The notes beneath the pieces were generated by a model, which saw nothing but the letters and a program-made list of their open reading frames with translations, did no database searches and had not been told where the DNA came from. Shown here piece by piece: positions 43,691 to 55,590 of a DNA stretch of 64,000 bases (within the stretch, counting starts at the first letter, position 1; each line of letters opens with the position of its first letter). The stretch is from Diphasiastrum complanatum (Eukaryota > Streptophyta > Lycopodiopsida > Lycopodiales > Lycopodiaceae). The stretch covers positions 8,675,466 through 8,739,465 of the forward strand of contig CM055115.1 of NCBI GenBank assembly GCA_029204225.1. Direction: 5' to 3'. The position numbers and the translations under genes are program-made.

Positions 43691-45342
43691 AGATGCATCC
43701 ATTGAGCTCCTTGATCATGATGGTTTTCTTGAGTGATGCCCCTATGATCATGCCCCTTGTGTATGGGACGCCACTTATCATAGGAGGCTCAACTAGGCAT
43801 GACTATGTCGATAGCTCCAGTGCATGGGGGTGGGTTGGTTGTGACCCTATGGATGGGCAGATACGGTGCGTCATCTGGGGTGTGCGGAATCTTCAAGGCG
43901 ATCGAAAATTTATGGGATTTGTAACATTTCGAGGTGCATACGTTTCCATTTTTGCTTATGTAGTTGGGTATTCCTTCATATGGAATGTGGTCGTTTTAGT
44001 TTTAACCTTTGTTCAAGTTTTTCTTGGGAAAAGGTTGGCATGTGAATGGTTCATATGGATTAAAACAGGCAATTCACATTGGTAATTCTTTTTACTATTC
44101 AAGCCTCAAAATTCTGGTTTGCATATGTAAAAGCAAAAGGTCAGCTTAAAGCACAATAGTAACTTTAAGCTTTACCTTTGGTTTTTTTTATTAGAAATGA
44201 TTTGTAATAGCCTAGTAATAGTTTGAAAATCCTTCTGAACTTTATGCTTAAAGTTTAGAATTTCATTTTCTTGATTTGTTCTTCCCCCTTTAACTCTTTT
44301 TGTTTTGAGTTTTGTTTCAAAAAAAAAAACAAAAAAACCAAAATAAAGAGATGAAAGCCGTCGGCGGGTCTGAACAGTCTTGTTCAGTCCGCAAGCCTGT
44401 GGTACGGATCGGGTGAGAGAATATTTCTTCCCCTGGCCTTTTTCATTAAAAAAATAATAAAAATAAAAATTTTATGGGCCTCAGGCTCGCTGCAGTGTGA
44501 GCCTGTAAACCTACGCACCCCGTTCCTCGAGGTTTGGGAGGAGGACCTATATAGATCCGTACGGGGGGGTTGTTACAGATCCGTACGAGAGAGAGAAATC
44601 AATAAAAGAAAGAAAGGAGGGAGGGGGAGAACGGTCTTTCCCCACGCAGCCCTCACTCATTGTAAACATGAATAGACCATTTGTAAGGGAGACTTGGGAG
44701 AATGTACACTCCCCACGCTTCCCTCACAAAGGAACCTTTGGCAAAGCCATGTTTTAAAAGTTTATGAAAGCAAACATTGAGTTTCAAATCGTATTTACTA
44801 AGAAGAAGACAATAAATTCTAAGTTACCATAATACAATAGTTTATGAATCTTAAAAGATTGAGGCCAAGTTGAAACTTGGTAGCTATCTTTTTTTAACGT
44901 ACATCTCTCCCCCTTCATCTCTACAGCTCTCTCCCTTCTCTTCTATACCTGCTAATCTCCTAGGCTTAGGAGTAGAGAAAAGTACGTAGGAGTTTGGAGG
45001 AGAGAGACAAAACTTAACCAAGTTTAATGATTTATTGGGGTCCATGGGCCATGTGGCACCATTTTATGGTCCCACATGGTATGAAAACCCTAGAAGGGAC
45101 AAATCGGGACTTTATTGGGTCCCAATTGTCCTTTTTGCATGAGGAGAGGGGAAAGCTTTGAGGAAGGGAATAAAGGATGTACATTCATTTTCCTCTACCT
45201 CATTCTCAAAGTTGTTTGTAGAGTTTGTTAGTGCTCAAGTTTACTTGATTTCTTGAGCCCTTCTCTAGTTATCAATTTTTAACGGTTTTGATACTGTTGT
45301 TCTCCATTTTTCCTCAACCTTCTAGCTACATACTGCTTTTCC
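43691..45342 (+). other. Probable 5' region (LTR and leader) of gypsy-1
   Basis: 43730-43925 is clearly related to the gypsy-2 LTR (shared CATGGGGGTGGGT, TGTGACCCTA and GGATGGGCAG). The remaining 1.4 kb before the Gag start has no frame, and contains a run of AAATAAAAA-type sequence (44320-44470) and paired GATCCGTACG motifs at 44553-44562 and 44578-44587. I could not place an LTR end or primer-binding site. The frame at 43693-44085 lies in this LTR and is not a gene. Confidence 0.45.
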
Positions 45343-46550
45343 TATGGAAGAAACTCGAGCTCCAAGTCCCCTATGGACTGATATGGATATTATGACGTGT
45401 GCAATTAATTTGTTGCAGCAACAAATTGTTGACATACGGACTAAACATGAGCGGGCGGAGGCCGAAATGCGGGCTATGTCCCAATCTTAGCAAGCCCTCC
45501 TTAACCCGATGTTTAATCCGGAGTTTTTTACTGGAGAAAAAGGATAGACACCAAGATGTGGTCTTGGCCTGGTTGGATCGATGGACTTCACATTTCTCCA
45601 TGCACAATCTACTAGATAGCTCGGATTGCTACGACCATCATGTTCTTATGCGGTAAAGCGTACTCATGGTGGCAAGATCTTAAAGATCGAGCTACGGTCC
45701 CAACTACTTGGGTTACTTCCAGGTAGCCTTTAAGGCTGCCTATATGCCTGTCCATGACGATTTTAAATATTCTCATCGATTTGCAACTTTGCAAATGGGA
45801 ACAAAACCCTTAGATGTCTTTTTATAAGATTTCCAATAAGCTGCATTGTGGCTTCTTAACCGCATAAACAGAGTGCTCCTTAAGATGCATTTCATATTGG
45901 GCTTGCCCAAAGAATATCCATTGGAGGTCCGCCGAAATCAGCCACAATCCTTAGAGGATGTTGTGCATTTTGTTCAGATTTTTGACAACATGCACACTAT
46001 GACCTGCAAAGAGCAACAAAGGCCGAAATCCAAAAACAAACCCTCTACAGGCCCTCCTTTCAAAAAGGGCAAGGAGCGAGTGGTTGACAAAGCTTCCCCT
46101 TCATGGAAGAAAAAGAAGCGCCATCGGTTAGAGAGAGCTGACTTTGATAAGGCCAAAAACAACAGGTTGTGTTTCTCCTACATGGAGAAGGGGCACCTTT
46201 CCAAGGATTGCCCAAAGAGACGAAAAAAGGGTGGCCGCTCCTTAAAGGAACAAGGTAATTCTTCTATTTCTTGCATTGATGTATGTTTTAAAGATGAAAC
46301 AATTTCTATGAATTGTTGTTTTAACACTGTAGTTTTTGGACCTCATGAACTCATTCGTATGAGTGGGTTCGTAGGTAGCCAACCCATGAATGTTCCTTTT
46401 GATGATCGTTTGACGACCGTTCTATGCATAATTTTATTAATGCTAAGTTGGTGCAGAAGTTGCAATTGGCAACTGCACCAAGTGACCACAATGGTGGGGA
46501 GCAGCAGGTCTGGGAGCTCTTTGTCCCCCACATGCCGTTGAAGATTTAGG
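45343..46550 (+). pseudogene. gypsy-1 Gag, decayed
   Basis: It starts MEETRAPSPLWTDMDIMT at 45343 and stops by TAG after 48 codons. Further Gag sequence follows in several frames, including a QPQSLEDVVHFVQIFDNM-type segment (45930-45990). A basic linker and a zinc knuckle (CFSYMEKGHLSKDCPKR, about 46172-46220) come next, in which the second Cys is Tyr, so zinc binding would be lost. After it the frame enters a protease-like region that I cannot confirm. The neighbouring RT makes the Ty3/gypsy assignment secure. Confidence 0.75.
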
Positions 46551-47768
46551 GCTATGTAGATAATTTATCTTTTCATGTTATGAATTTCTCTAAGGTAACT
46601 TTAATCCTATGTAAAGAGTGATTTTATGCTAGGAATGAGTCCTTAAAAAAATATTATGTTTCTCATAGTACCTCTTTCTTGCATAGTGACTCATTGGTTT
46701 GTATTAAAGGTGATGAGCCTGATCTACCTTTTGTAACTGCTCATAAGGCTAATCAATATAGTTTGGATTTTGAGTATTATTCATATTTATGTTATCTGAA
46801 AGATGAATCGCACATGGATGCTTTTAGTACTCATAATTTCAATGTTGATGTTTCATCTTTCCCTAAAGAATTGTCTTTTTGAGATGTAAATCTATAATCT
46901 TTGCCTGAGGGCAAAATCTTTAAGAGAATTAGGGAGGAATATACTAATATATTTTCTGAGCAGTTGCCTAAGGGTCTTTTCCCCTTACGGGGAGTAGACC
47001 ATCATATAAATATTCTTCCCGATAGCTCTCCTATATCATTTTTGCCCTACAAGATGAGCTGGAAGGAAGAAGATGAAGTTGCTAGTCAACTTAAAGAGTT
47101 ATTACGTAAGGGTCATATTACACCCAGTAAGTCCTCTTTGGGAGCGCCTATTTTGTTAACCGGCAAGAAAGACAATGGTATTCATCTTTGTGTCGATTAG
47201 AAAAAGCTTAATAAGATGACTATTAAGAACCGTTATCCCTTACCTCAGATGGATGACTTAATGGACCGATTGAATGGTGCTAAGTATTTCACCAAATTGG
47301 ACCTTAGGTCAGGGTGTTTTCAAAACTGGTTTTCATTGTAGCCATTACAGATTTTTAGTTTTACTCTTGGTCTAACTAATACCTCGACAACCTTCCAACA
47401 GATGATGAACGATATTCTTCGTCCATATCTAAGGAAGTTTCTCGTGGTATTGTTTGATGACATACTGATTTACAGTAAGACTCTTGAGGAGCACGAGGCG
47501 CATTTGCATACAATCTTAGATAATCTAAGGCAAGCAAAGCTTTATGCTAAGGAGTCTAAGTGTGAGTTCATTCAAACAAGGCTCAAGTATTTGGGACATA
47601 TCGTTTTCGATCCAGGTCTAGAGATCGATACGATAAGGTCCAAAAAGTTCGTAATTGGCCCTAAAAACCATTAGGGAAGTTAAATTTTTTTGGGATTCAT
47701 AGGGTTTTTTCATAAATTCATTAAAGACTATGCCTAAATTGCATTGTCTCTAACGAATTTTCTTAAGG
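46551..47768 (+). pseudogene. gypsy-1 reverse transcriptase, decayed
   Basis: 46901-47200 reads the RT N-terminal part (DHHINILPDSSPISFLPYKMS; LKELLRKGHITPSKSSLGAP). A TAG replaces the Tyr of the CVDYRKLN motif (47198-47200). Then [29 protein letters not shown] is readable. From 47402 the palm reads MMNDILRPYLRKFLVVLFDDILIYS with the catalytic DD pair retained, then the thumb (SKCEFIQTRLKYLGHIV). It ends near 47690. RNase H and integrase are absent. At about 47768 the sequence switches to copia-1 on the other strand. Confidence 0.85.
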
Positions 47769-48727
47769 GAGTTTGATCTTCTTGGAGGAAGTGGCATCGG
47801 CTGATGATCTAGTCCTTGGATTTGTTATTGCTGAGTAATAGCAACTTCTTCATCTGACTTGTTGTTGAGTAGTCCATCGACTAGAGGCACGCTTGAGCCA
47901 AAGGCTCGAATTGTCATATCGGAGGCAGAGGCATCAAAGGTTCGCATGGAACTTTGCCTTTGCCTTTGAAGTCATCGAACTCATCCTCGATAAAGACTGT
48001 ATCCTATTGAATAAAATCTGCTAGGTATCAGAGTCATATAGCTTGTAAGTATTGTCAGATGAAGTGTATCCGATAAGGATGGTCTTGAGACCTTAGAAGT
48101 TTAATTTCTTTCTTGTCTCCTTTGGGATCTGCGCATAGGCGATGCATCCGAACACACAAAGGTTCTTCATTGAAGCCTTATAGCCTGTCCAGACCTCATG
48201 TGGTGTTTTGCCTATGAGGGCCTTAGTCAAACATATGTTTTGGACGTAAGCTGTAGTGGAGATAGCTTCAGCCCAGAAGCTCTTTGACAAAGATTCATGT
48301 GTTAGCATACATTTGGCAGACTCGACCAGGGCATGATTCTTCCTCTCGGCTAAGCCATTAGATTGAGGTGAATAAGGAGTGATAAATTGTTGTTCAATGC
48401 CTTGGCTCTGGCAGTACTCCTTGAGTTCGGTAGAGATGTACTCTCTACCATTGTCGGACCTCAGGCCGTTGATTTGTTTGCCAATTTCTTTCTCTGCATG
48501 CTTCTTGAAGATTCTAAAACAATTGAAGCCTTCAAATTTCTTCTTGATAAAGTACACCAAACAATCCTCTAGCAACATGCTGATGGCTTGATTTAAATGG
48601 TTTCATGGGCAGTTTATTGACTAGATAGTCTTGACAAACAGATAATTTGACTTTCCTATCTGGATAATCGAGATCAACAACAATAGATTGTTTAGACATT
48701 TGTTGTACAAAAGAATAATTCAGGTGA
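47769..48727 (-). pseudogene. copia-1 integrase fragment, copy F
   Basis: The frame 48578-48093 (161 residues) holds an uninterrupted integrase core part: LRSDNGREYIS with catalytic D42, and PQSNGLAERKN with E78, 35 residues between them. KTPHEVWTGYKASMKNLCVFGC follows. Unlike copies A, B, C and G, the second catalytic Asp is kept. It is therefore not a simple descendant of the same duplicated block. The fragment ends at 48727, where an LTR begins. The five bases before it, GGTGA, may be half of a target duplication whose partner is not in the window. Confidence 0.85.
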
Positions 48728-49989
48728 TGTCGTACTATACCAATAGGTTTAATATAGATTTTGTAGTGAAAAGTATCGTTCCCACAGAAGATAGCGTTAG
48801 AAAATTATGTTTTTGGTATAATTATGGCAGGTGGTTTTGAATGTTATTCTGGTTGTCGACAGACATTCAAAAGTAACCAGTATTACTTATAACTGGAATG
48901 GGTAATGTTAATGAATTCAGAACAACAATCTGGCCTCTATCGAATTGAAGGAAACACATTCTACAAATGAAATGTTATCAAAGTGGTACAACAGACTACA
49001 CTCTGGCTGACTATGGTGTCAACAGAAAATTGGGAATTGTTCGATGTATTCGCGACTGTGCAGACAATTGATTAATTGAATTCGCGAACTATTCGTTCCT
49101 AGACAATAGTCCTTAACAACTAAAGCCCAACTTAATGGTTAAAGAGCACAAATGGTTTTAGAGCATGTTAGAAACTTATGTCAATGCCAATCAGGAAAAT
49201 AGATCAGAGACTCAATTCTTCAGACAGGGACTGTCATCTCATTTGTATACATACAACTTAATTCAATGATCGTGCTAGACTGCACAAAGATAGTCATTAT
49301 TCGAGTGTCGAAAAGAAAGTATTGGCAACAGACGAATAAGATGATTTTAAGATAGTTCTTTAGAGCATGCTTTACGGAAACACAACAAACGACTGTAATG
49401 CACTAGAGCGTCTGTCTGATCAGAGAGTAATTCATGAAATGTGTTAGAGATTGTTAGCAGACTTAAGATCACTCACACTCAACAGTGCAGAGAACAGAGT
49501 TAAGGGGGAATAACTCACAAAACTCTATTCACTTCTTCAATCTCTTACATAAGCATAAACTCTTCTCTCTCGATGATTGAGACTGAAGTGTGAGACCAAT
49601 ATATGTTCTACGGGGCGAACAAACACACCTCTTAAACAATAGGTGCGTCGCTCCCGCGAAAGGGTCTAGTTAAGAATTAAACTAAAAATATGTTCAACTA
49701 TACCATAAGAGGTATACTTAACTATGAGTTAAAGTTACTTTAGTTAACATGTCTTTTCATAACTAGTCGTTTCGTATGGACGGCCTAATTAAGGGTTATC
49801 CAAGGCAATGTCTTTTCCTATTAAAGGTCTAGCCCTTAATTTATAAGGCAAGTACCTAGGAGATATATTCTCAATAAATGACTTAGGCCTCTTTATGATT
49901 TATACTTAACCAGCTCACATCTTCATTTTCGAGTATATTATGCCATATTTATGTTGATATTCAATTTTTGACATTTGCGTGGCATCACA
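48728..49989 (-). repeat. Probable 3' LTR, 1,262 bp
   Basis: TG...CA ends, an adjacent purine tract, and an abrupt junction with copia-1 at 48727. No other copy is in the window, so the assignment rests on its ends. Confidence 0.6.
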
Positions 49990-50290
49990 TATCCCCTTCC
50001 TCAAATGTGAAACGTCCTCGTGAACATATCATCTTTACTTCGAGGATTACTCGAGAAACATTCTTGTTCGTAAGATTTTCGTTGAGGCGAAAAAAAATAT
50101 TTCTTCATATGATTCTTCCTTTAGATATTTCTTCAGAGAATATGTGTCTTGTTGTTGCGTTGAGTAGGTTGTTTTTGAGTTGAAATTGTTTGATGAAAAC
50201 TGGAATCAAACTTCAAAACATCTTGAAACTGCAAAGATCTACCTTCAGTATCACAGATAGGCATCAACATGACAAAGACATGAATAATAT

Positions 50291-51070
50291 TTATGAATTA
50301 TTCAATTCTTCATATAGTTTTTGAGCTAGCTCCAAGTTTTGTTGAGCTTCGATCAACAACAAATCTTCTTTGGATTTTGTATATCGGTCAACTGGGAGGT
50401 TGCTGAATTTTTCTAGTTTAACAGGGAGTAATGTTCCATCGAACAACTCCTGAGTCAACTTTGTATCTTTGTCTGAATCACTTCGTAGAGTGATTTCTTC
50501 ACAGTATTGAGATGAGAATCTAATAAAATTGCTTTTAACATAAAGATTCTGAATAAAGAATAATGTCTTTGCCGCAAAGGTACCAAACTGCCAAAATGAA
50601 TATGTACAAAATTGCTTATATCTGAATGACTTCCTTCTATCCTACAGATTATGTCGAATCTCCGCAAAATATTCTTCAAGGTTTTGCTCCCAATCCACAT
50701 ATAGACTGAATAGTTCTGGATACGCCATATTAATGTTGATCAGCAACTCCGTGTCATCGAATGCGCCTAAATCCGCAATAGCTTTGGGTTTGTATAATTG
50801 AAACTGCGAATTTCGCTTCCAAAAATGTCACTTATTGTCTTTGTTCTGCAAAAATTGAAGTTCTTTGATGCGAATGTATTCGAGAGCATACATAGCCGAA
50901 GAGCCTATGTATAACTCTGCTGACCCGAAAGGTAGGACTTTAAACTTTCCCTGGATTATGCCCTAGCAGAGACATCCTTTATGCTCAATAGAAAGCTGGG
51001 CCCATAACCAGAGAAAGTCTTCCTTCTCCCATGGTCGCTTCCAATCGTCGAAGGCGATGCCATACACCAT
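50291..51070 (-). pseudogene. Unrecognised decayed reading frame next to the 3' LTR
   Basis: One frame can be read for 260 codons from the ATG at 51068-51070 to TAA at 50291-50293, interrupted by only three stops (two TAG, one TGA). The sequence begins MVYGIAFDDWKRPWEKEDF, includes a FWKRNSQFQLYKPKAIADLG stretch and ends with an acidic/glutamine-rich helix (LLLIEAQQNLELAQKLYEEL). I do not recognise the family. Its position just before the 3' LTR fits either Gag in an element that lost pol, or an extra 3' frame as in some plant gypsy and copia lineages. Confidence 0.55.
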
Positions 51071-51105
51071 TGTAATTCAATGTTAAAAGTAGGTGGACAC
51101 CATTT

Positions 51106-51366
51106 TCAGAAGCGTTGAACAAATGTATGGAATCTGTCAGCACATACCTTCGACCGATTCCGCTGCATTCGCTTTGGCTGTGTAGATGCAGTTGCCAAGT
51201 CCTGAGTTTGCAACTCAGCAGCCAACTTTTGATCTTCCGTTTGTTGTTGGAGATCTGACAGCTCCTGTTCGAGCTTGTCAATCTTTGCGACTGCTTCCAG
51301 ATACTCGGGATGGTCTGAGGCTCCCGTGCAGGAAAGGCACAGATGGAATTTGTTGTGTAAGGTCAT
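51106..51366 (-). pseudogene. Coiled-coil frame upstream of the decayed frame
   Basis: 86 residues containing YLEAVAKIDKLEQELSDLQQ, continuing as QTEDQKLAAELQ, a clear heptad pattern, followed by a basic TQPKRMQRNRSK stretch. It lies in the same direction and just upstream of the frame ending at 50291, and may be its original N-terminal part separated by a frameshift. Function unknown. Confidence 0.4.
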
Positions 51367-51389
51367 CAGTTCTGATGTAATTTTTTTTT

Positions 51390-52376
51390 TTGTTCATTAT
51401 GTATAGCTGGCTTTTGGAAGTTCTTAGTCTTGTATTGAGCTCTTCATGTTTGCTAGCTATGGTAGATTAAGCTCTTTGTAATTGCGTGAATGGTAGCAAA
51501 ACTCTTGGTTGGATCCTTGTCAAATTATTGTTGAGGTGCAATTTGCAAAGGTTTGCTACAACTAGATTCAAAGAAAATTTGAGGAACCTAGCACTTTGGA
51601 GAAAGAGCTATCCAATTTGCTGCAAATCCAACATATGCTTGTGAAGAATTGAAAAAGATTATCTATGTTAGATATAGGGGTGTTATGTTTTTTACATCAA
51701 GCATCTAGGTGTAGGATGCTGATAGGAATAAATTTGGCATAGATGGCAAATTATGCATTTCCACTTGTAATGCCACTATTGAGCCAAAATAGAGTAAGAG
51801 GCTAAATACTTGCTAATTAGAGTGTAGACAAGTGTACAGTTTTTGTTTGATGAATTCCAAGAGGTCCAATAGAAATTAGAGGTGGAACCTTGTGAGGTCC
51901 AATAGGAAATTGAGTTGTGCTTGAATATAGTCCAATAGAATTAAGAGGTGCATAGATCAATGATCCAATAGGATCAAGAGGTGAAAAAATATGGTCCAAT
52001 CATAGTTAGGCATAGTGGTAGCTCGTGGACCTACTAGTATCATTGTACTCGTCATTTTGAATGTGATTGATTTGGTGATTTCATGGATTTTGTGAGTTAT
52101 TGGATTTCTAGCTTTCTCTCTCTACCCGAGAGCTGATGATGCATTTTCTCTCTCTACCCGAGGAGAGCAGCGTGTTTTTACTTAGATTATTTTTTGAATA
52201 CTTACCACACGTGTGAGTGAGAGTTGGAAGTGATTGAATGCATGTAGTAGTGTGTTTTTGCCATAGGATTCAAGATTGATCTTGAATCTCAATCTAGTCT
52301 TGATCTTGGTGCATCTACACACCTTAGGAGATCACAAGTACATGTAGTGGACAGTCCACACGTGTGAAATTCAACA
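51390..52376 (+). repeat. 5' LTR of a plus-strand retrotransposon (left end not resolved)
   Basis: The right end, about 52373 (GTGAAATTCA), is set by the primer-binding site at 52377. The left end is uncertain. The region contains five CCAAT motifs in 135 bases and a repeated TTTCTCTCTCTACCCGAG (near 52112 and 52144), features that suit a U3/R region. Confidence 0.5.
51855..52010. repeat. Cluster of CCAAT motifs in degenerate tandem units
   Basis: CCAAT cores at 51866, 51899, 51932, 51965 and 51996, each in a context like GTCCAATAG followed by AAGAGGTG-type sequence. The spacing is about 33 bp (33, 33, 33, 31). Confidence 0.75.
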
Positions 52377-52389
52377 TGGTATCAGAGCC
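52377..52389 (+). other. Primer-binding site (initiator tRNA-Met)
   Basis: TGGTATCAGAGCC, preceded by TTCAACA, as in copia-type 5' ends. It is the only evidence for this element's orientation. Confidence 0.82.
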
Positions 52390-53062
52390 TACCTAAGGTT
52401 ACCATGCATTTTGATCCATCTAAGTGAAAATATTTTCATCAATCTTGAGCTAGAAGTTGTCAAGGCCCATTTTCCTAGCTATCTTGTTCAATCTTGGATC
52501 AAAAGAGATCAAAAGGACATTGATTGGGTCTGACCTGGTACTGTACGGAATTAGGTGCTCAGACACGTGTAAGGAACATCCAATTTCAGTTTGGAAGTTC
52601 TCTCTCATGTTTGATCCATTTATCTTGTTTGATAGCTTGTTTTGAAGCTATTTTTGTCTAGTTTCTGTTGCAATCAGTTTCATTCCATTTGGTTGAGCCA
52701 ATCAAAAGCTATAAGATTTTGAAGAGGGTTAGGTAGGGCACCTCGACCTGGGTGGACACATTTGGTTTGGTCAAGAGATTGCTTGGTTGATCTAAAATCA
52801 CAGTTGTATGCTTGCCAATCTCATCTATATGTGATCTAGGCACTGTTTTGAGATCTTAGCCATTTTGTTTCATGCAATATCATTGTATTTGAGTCAAATT
52901 TGGTTTCTTAGTGTATTTCACACGTGCTAAGAGTGTTAGATCCTAACTTTGCCTATACTCCATCATTTGATGTGAAATAGATCTTGTTTTAGAGAGATTT
53001 GAGTAGCTAGTGATAATCAATTCACAAATTGTTGTAAGATCTTTCATAGGAGGAGATAGTAC
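52390..53062 (+). other. Leader region after the primer-binding site, no gene found
   Basis: About 670 bases rich in TTGATC/TTGGTT-type sequence with no long frame. No Gag follows; the sequence changes to a minus-strand frame at 53063. The element was cut here. Confidence 0.45.
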
Positions 53063-54230
53063 TCAATTATTGGATCCTATTGAAAGTGTGTAAAAACATT
53101 TATTGTTCATCATTTGAGTTTTCTTCACTTCAAATGTCTTCAATGGGTTCATCCTTGTTGGAACCAAGTGAAAGATTGCCACTTGTATTGTATGTTGTCC
53201 ATCCACAACATAAAATTTTATCTGTACTGCCTTGTCCTTTAAAATTTTGCTGTCGAACACCTCTACAAACTCCCCTAGTTTTTGAATAAAATGGGATCAC
53301 ATCTACTGGGGGCAACTTCACCCCAATAGTGTTAAACAACAATCTCTGCAACGCATCACAATAATCTCCATTGAAAGGCCTATAGTTATATTGCACTGGG
53401 AGAAGCTCACACTTGGTTACATCAATTTGAATCTCAGTTTGTATACCCAGAGGATACAACTTCTTAAAGGCATCCAATCTCATATTTGTTTTTGCAAGTG
53501 CATCTTCATCGCATGATTTTGAGGCCTTTGATTTTTTTGAGACAACTTCAATCGAAACATCCTTCTTTTATTTGACACCCTTTTTCCTGCTCTTTTGCTC
53601 TTTTTGTGAAGGTGGTTGAAAACTCCTAGGTGGAATTGCGTCCACTATTGTAACCACTAAAGTCATATTTGCAGGTGATTCATGGTGATTATGTCTCTCC
53701 GTAACACTTGTCCCTTCCACTTCTTTAGTTCATTGTCTGGACTTTTTTTTTGGAACATTTCTTTCCGACCCAAGAAAACGAATTTTTCTTTTGGCCCTTC
53801 GAAAGCCTTCAAGTATCTCCTTGTGTGAATAGCCAATTCAATCCGTAGCAAGAGTTCAGATTTTTCTAAACGCTTGCTACCATCAGCGTGACATCATAAT
53901 CAACGATACTACCATAGATCTCAAAATATTTCTCATTCTTTTTAGTAAATATTTTCAAAAATGCAGAACCACAATCATCAAATTCCTCTTGAATATCCAC
54001 CACACATCCACAACTCGTAGTGTTTCCTGTATCAATCCAAAGCACAAAGAAAAATATGTCTAATTTAGAACCATTCTCAAAAACCTCAAAGTACCACTTA
54101 TACTTATTGTCAAACTAAATTCTCGATGTCACTCATACTTATTGTCAATCTTTACTAAATTCTCGATGTCACTCATAAGGGGAACAATTATTCCTGCAAA
54201 TGATCCATCACTGTAAAAATAGTAGTGTTA
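53063..54230 (-). pseudogene. Unrecognised decayed gene flanking the palindrome array
   Basis: The best part is 53483-53130 (117 residues: a TEIQIDVTKCELLPVQYNYRP stretch and LQRLLFNTIGVKLPPVDVIP). Upstream in the same direction a lysine/serine-rich segment is readable (SFQPPSQKEQKSRKKGVK and VVSKKSKASKS; 53620-53500). Before that come broken frames including EILEGFRRAKRKIRF (53851-53663). The order of a basic tail followed by a folded domain suggests one gene disrupted by several stops. I do not recognise the family. It is not clearly retroviral, and it directly precedes the palindrome region. Confidence 0.4.
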
Positions 54231-54299
54231 GAACTTCCTTCTGTTAAAGCTTCTGAAAATACGAAACAATAACTTCAACATTTTACTTACCAATAAACA

Positions 54300-55590
54300 A
54301 TTTATAGCTAGAGCATTGCTCAACTTTCATGTCAATGTTGGAACACAATTGGAAAAATTTTGTGCTACATTGAACATCAACAACATAATCTGTTGGCTAA
54401 CTCGAGCAGTGCTCGAGTTAGAGGTAGAAGCAGATTGCCCACCATGTCGAAGTCGGACACTACTGGAAAGGAAGACAAGATTGACCCCCTCTTCCGCTCT
54501 CAAAATACGAAACCAATAAAGTTCAGTATTTTTATTTACCAATAAACAGTTTCTAGCTCGAGCATTGCTCGAGTTACATGTCAAATATGGAACACATTTG
54601 ACGGATGGACAAATTTTGTGTTACATTGAACATCAACAACATAATATGTTGGCTATCTCGAGCCATGCTCGAGTTAGAGGGGAAAGCTAATTGAATCCAC
54701 TTTCATAAAAGTGCAAATCTGTAGGTTTTCCATAGTGGTGAGTTCCAAAAAAAATTTTGAAAAAATTGCCTAACTCGAGTAGTGCTTGAGTTAGAAGTAG
54801 AAGCTAGTTTCCGGCCATTTCAAAGTCGGATCAAAATTGGTGCCTGGACAAATCTTGTGACACATTCAATTTCAATAACATAATTTGGGCTAACTCGAGC
54901 AGTGCTAGAACATCATTGTAAAAATAAGACTGTTAGAACTTCTGTTAAAGCTTCTCAAAATACAAAACCAATAAACTTCAATATTTTTACTTACCAATAA
55001 AGAGTTTATAACTTGAGCATTGCTCAAGTTACATGCCAAAGTTGGAACACAATTGTTGGATGGAGAAATTTGTGCTACATTGAACATCAACAACATAATC
55101 TCTTGGCTAACTTGAGCAGTGCTCACTGGTTAGAGGTAGAAGGTGATTGCATATACTTTGATAAAAGTGCAAAAAAGTAATTTTACCATATTAGTGAATT
55201 CAGAAAAAAAAACTTCCTAAATTGGTGTCTTAACTCGAGCAGTGCTCGAGCTAGATGTAGAAGCTGGTTGCCCACCATGTCAAAGTCAAACACTCTTGGA
55301 TAGAAAGACAAGATTGACCATCTCTTCCGCTCTCAAAATACGAAACCAATAAAGTTTAGCATCTTCACTTATCAATTAACAGTTTCTAAGTCGAGCATTG
55401 CTCGAGATACATGTCAAAGTTGGAATTTCAAATCAAGACAGGAACCCATAAATTTGTATCATTATAAAACTCTTGCAACTTGAGTTAGTGCTCAAGTTCT
55501 AAAATGACTAGACTGTAGTACAAGCGTTCATATAGAGAGGGCAGAAGAAATGGCTAGAACTCGAGCACTGCTTGAGTAGGCTGGATCTAA
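54300..55590. repeat. Palindrome array, block 1
   Basis: About twelve copies of a 23-bp palindrome with arms TAACTCGAGCA and TGCTCGAGTTA around one G. A perfect copy is at 54398-54420. Other, more or less mutated, copies lie near 54311, 54556, 54655, 54772, 54893, 55008, 55108, 55232, 55388, 55478 and 55558. Flanks repeat in part: ACATTGAACATCAACAACAT precedes several copies and GAAGCTGATTGCCCACCATG-like sequence follows some. The spacing is mostly 80-160 bp. The short frames here arise from the repeats and are not genes. Confidence 0.88.

Larger units (their letters stand above)
48728..51380 (-). mobile_element. LTR retrotransposon, 3' part only, inserted in copia-1 copy F
   Basis: On the minus strand a purine tract (50005-49990, TTTGAGGAAGGGGATA) is followed by an LTR from TGTGATGCC (49989) to GTACGACA (48728). 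Upstream of the purine tract are decayed frames (50291-51070 and 51106-51366). No second LTR is found to the right, so the 5' part is missing or rearranged. No RT or integrase is seen, so its superfamily is unknown. Confidence 0.65.

Noticed and set aside
43693-44085. 130-residue frame with a hydrophobic tail
   Set aside because: Its first half lies in a gypsy-2-like LTR and the rest is AT-rich DNA, whose translation is expected to look hydrophobic.
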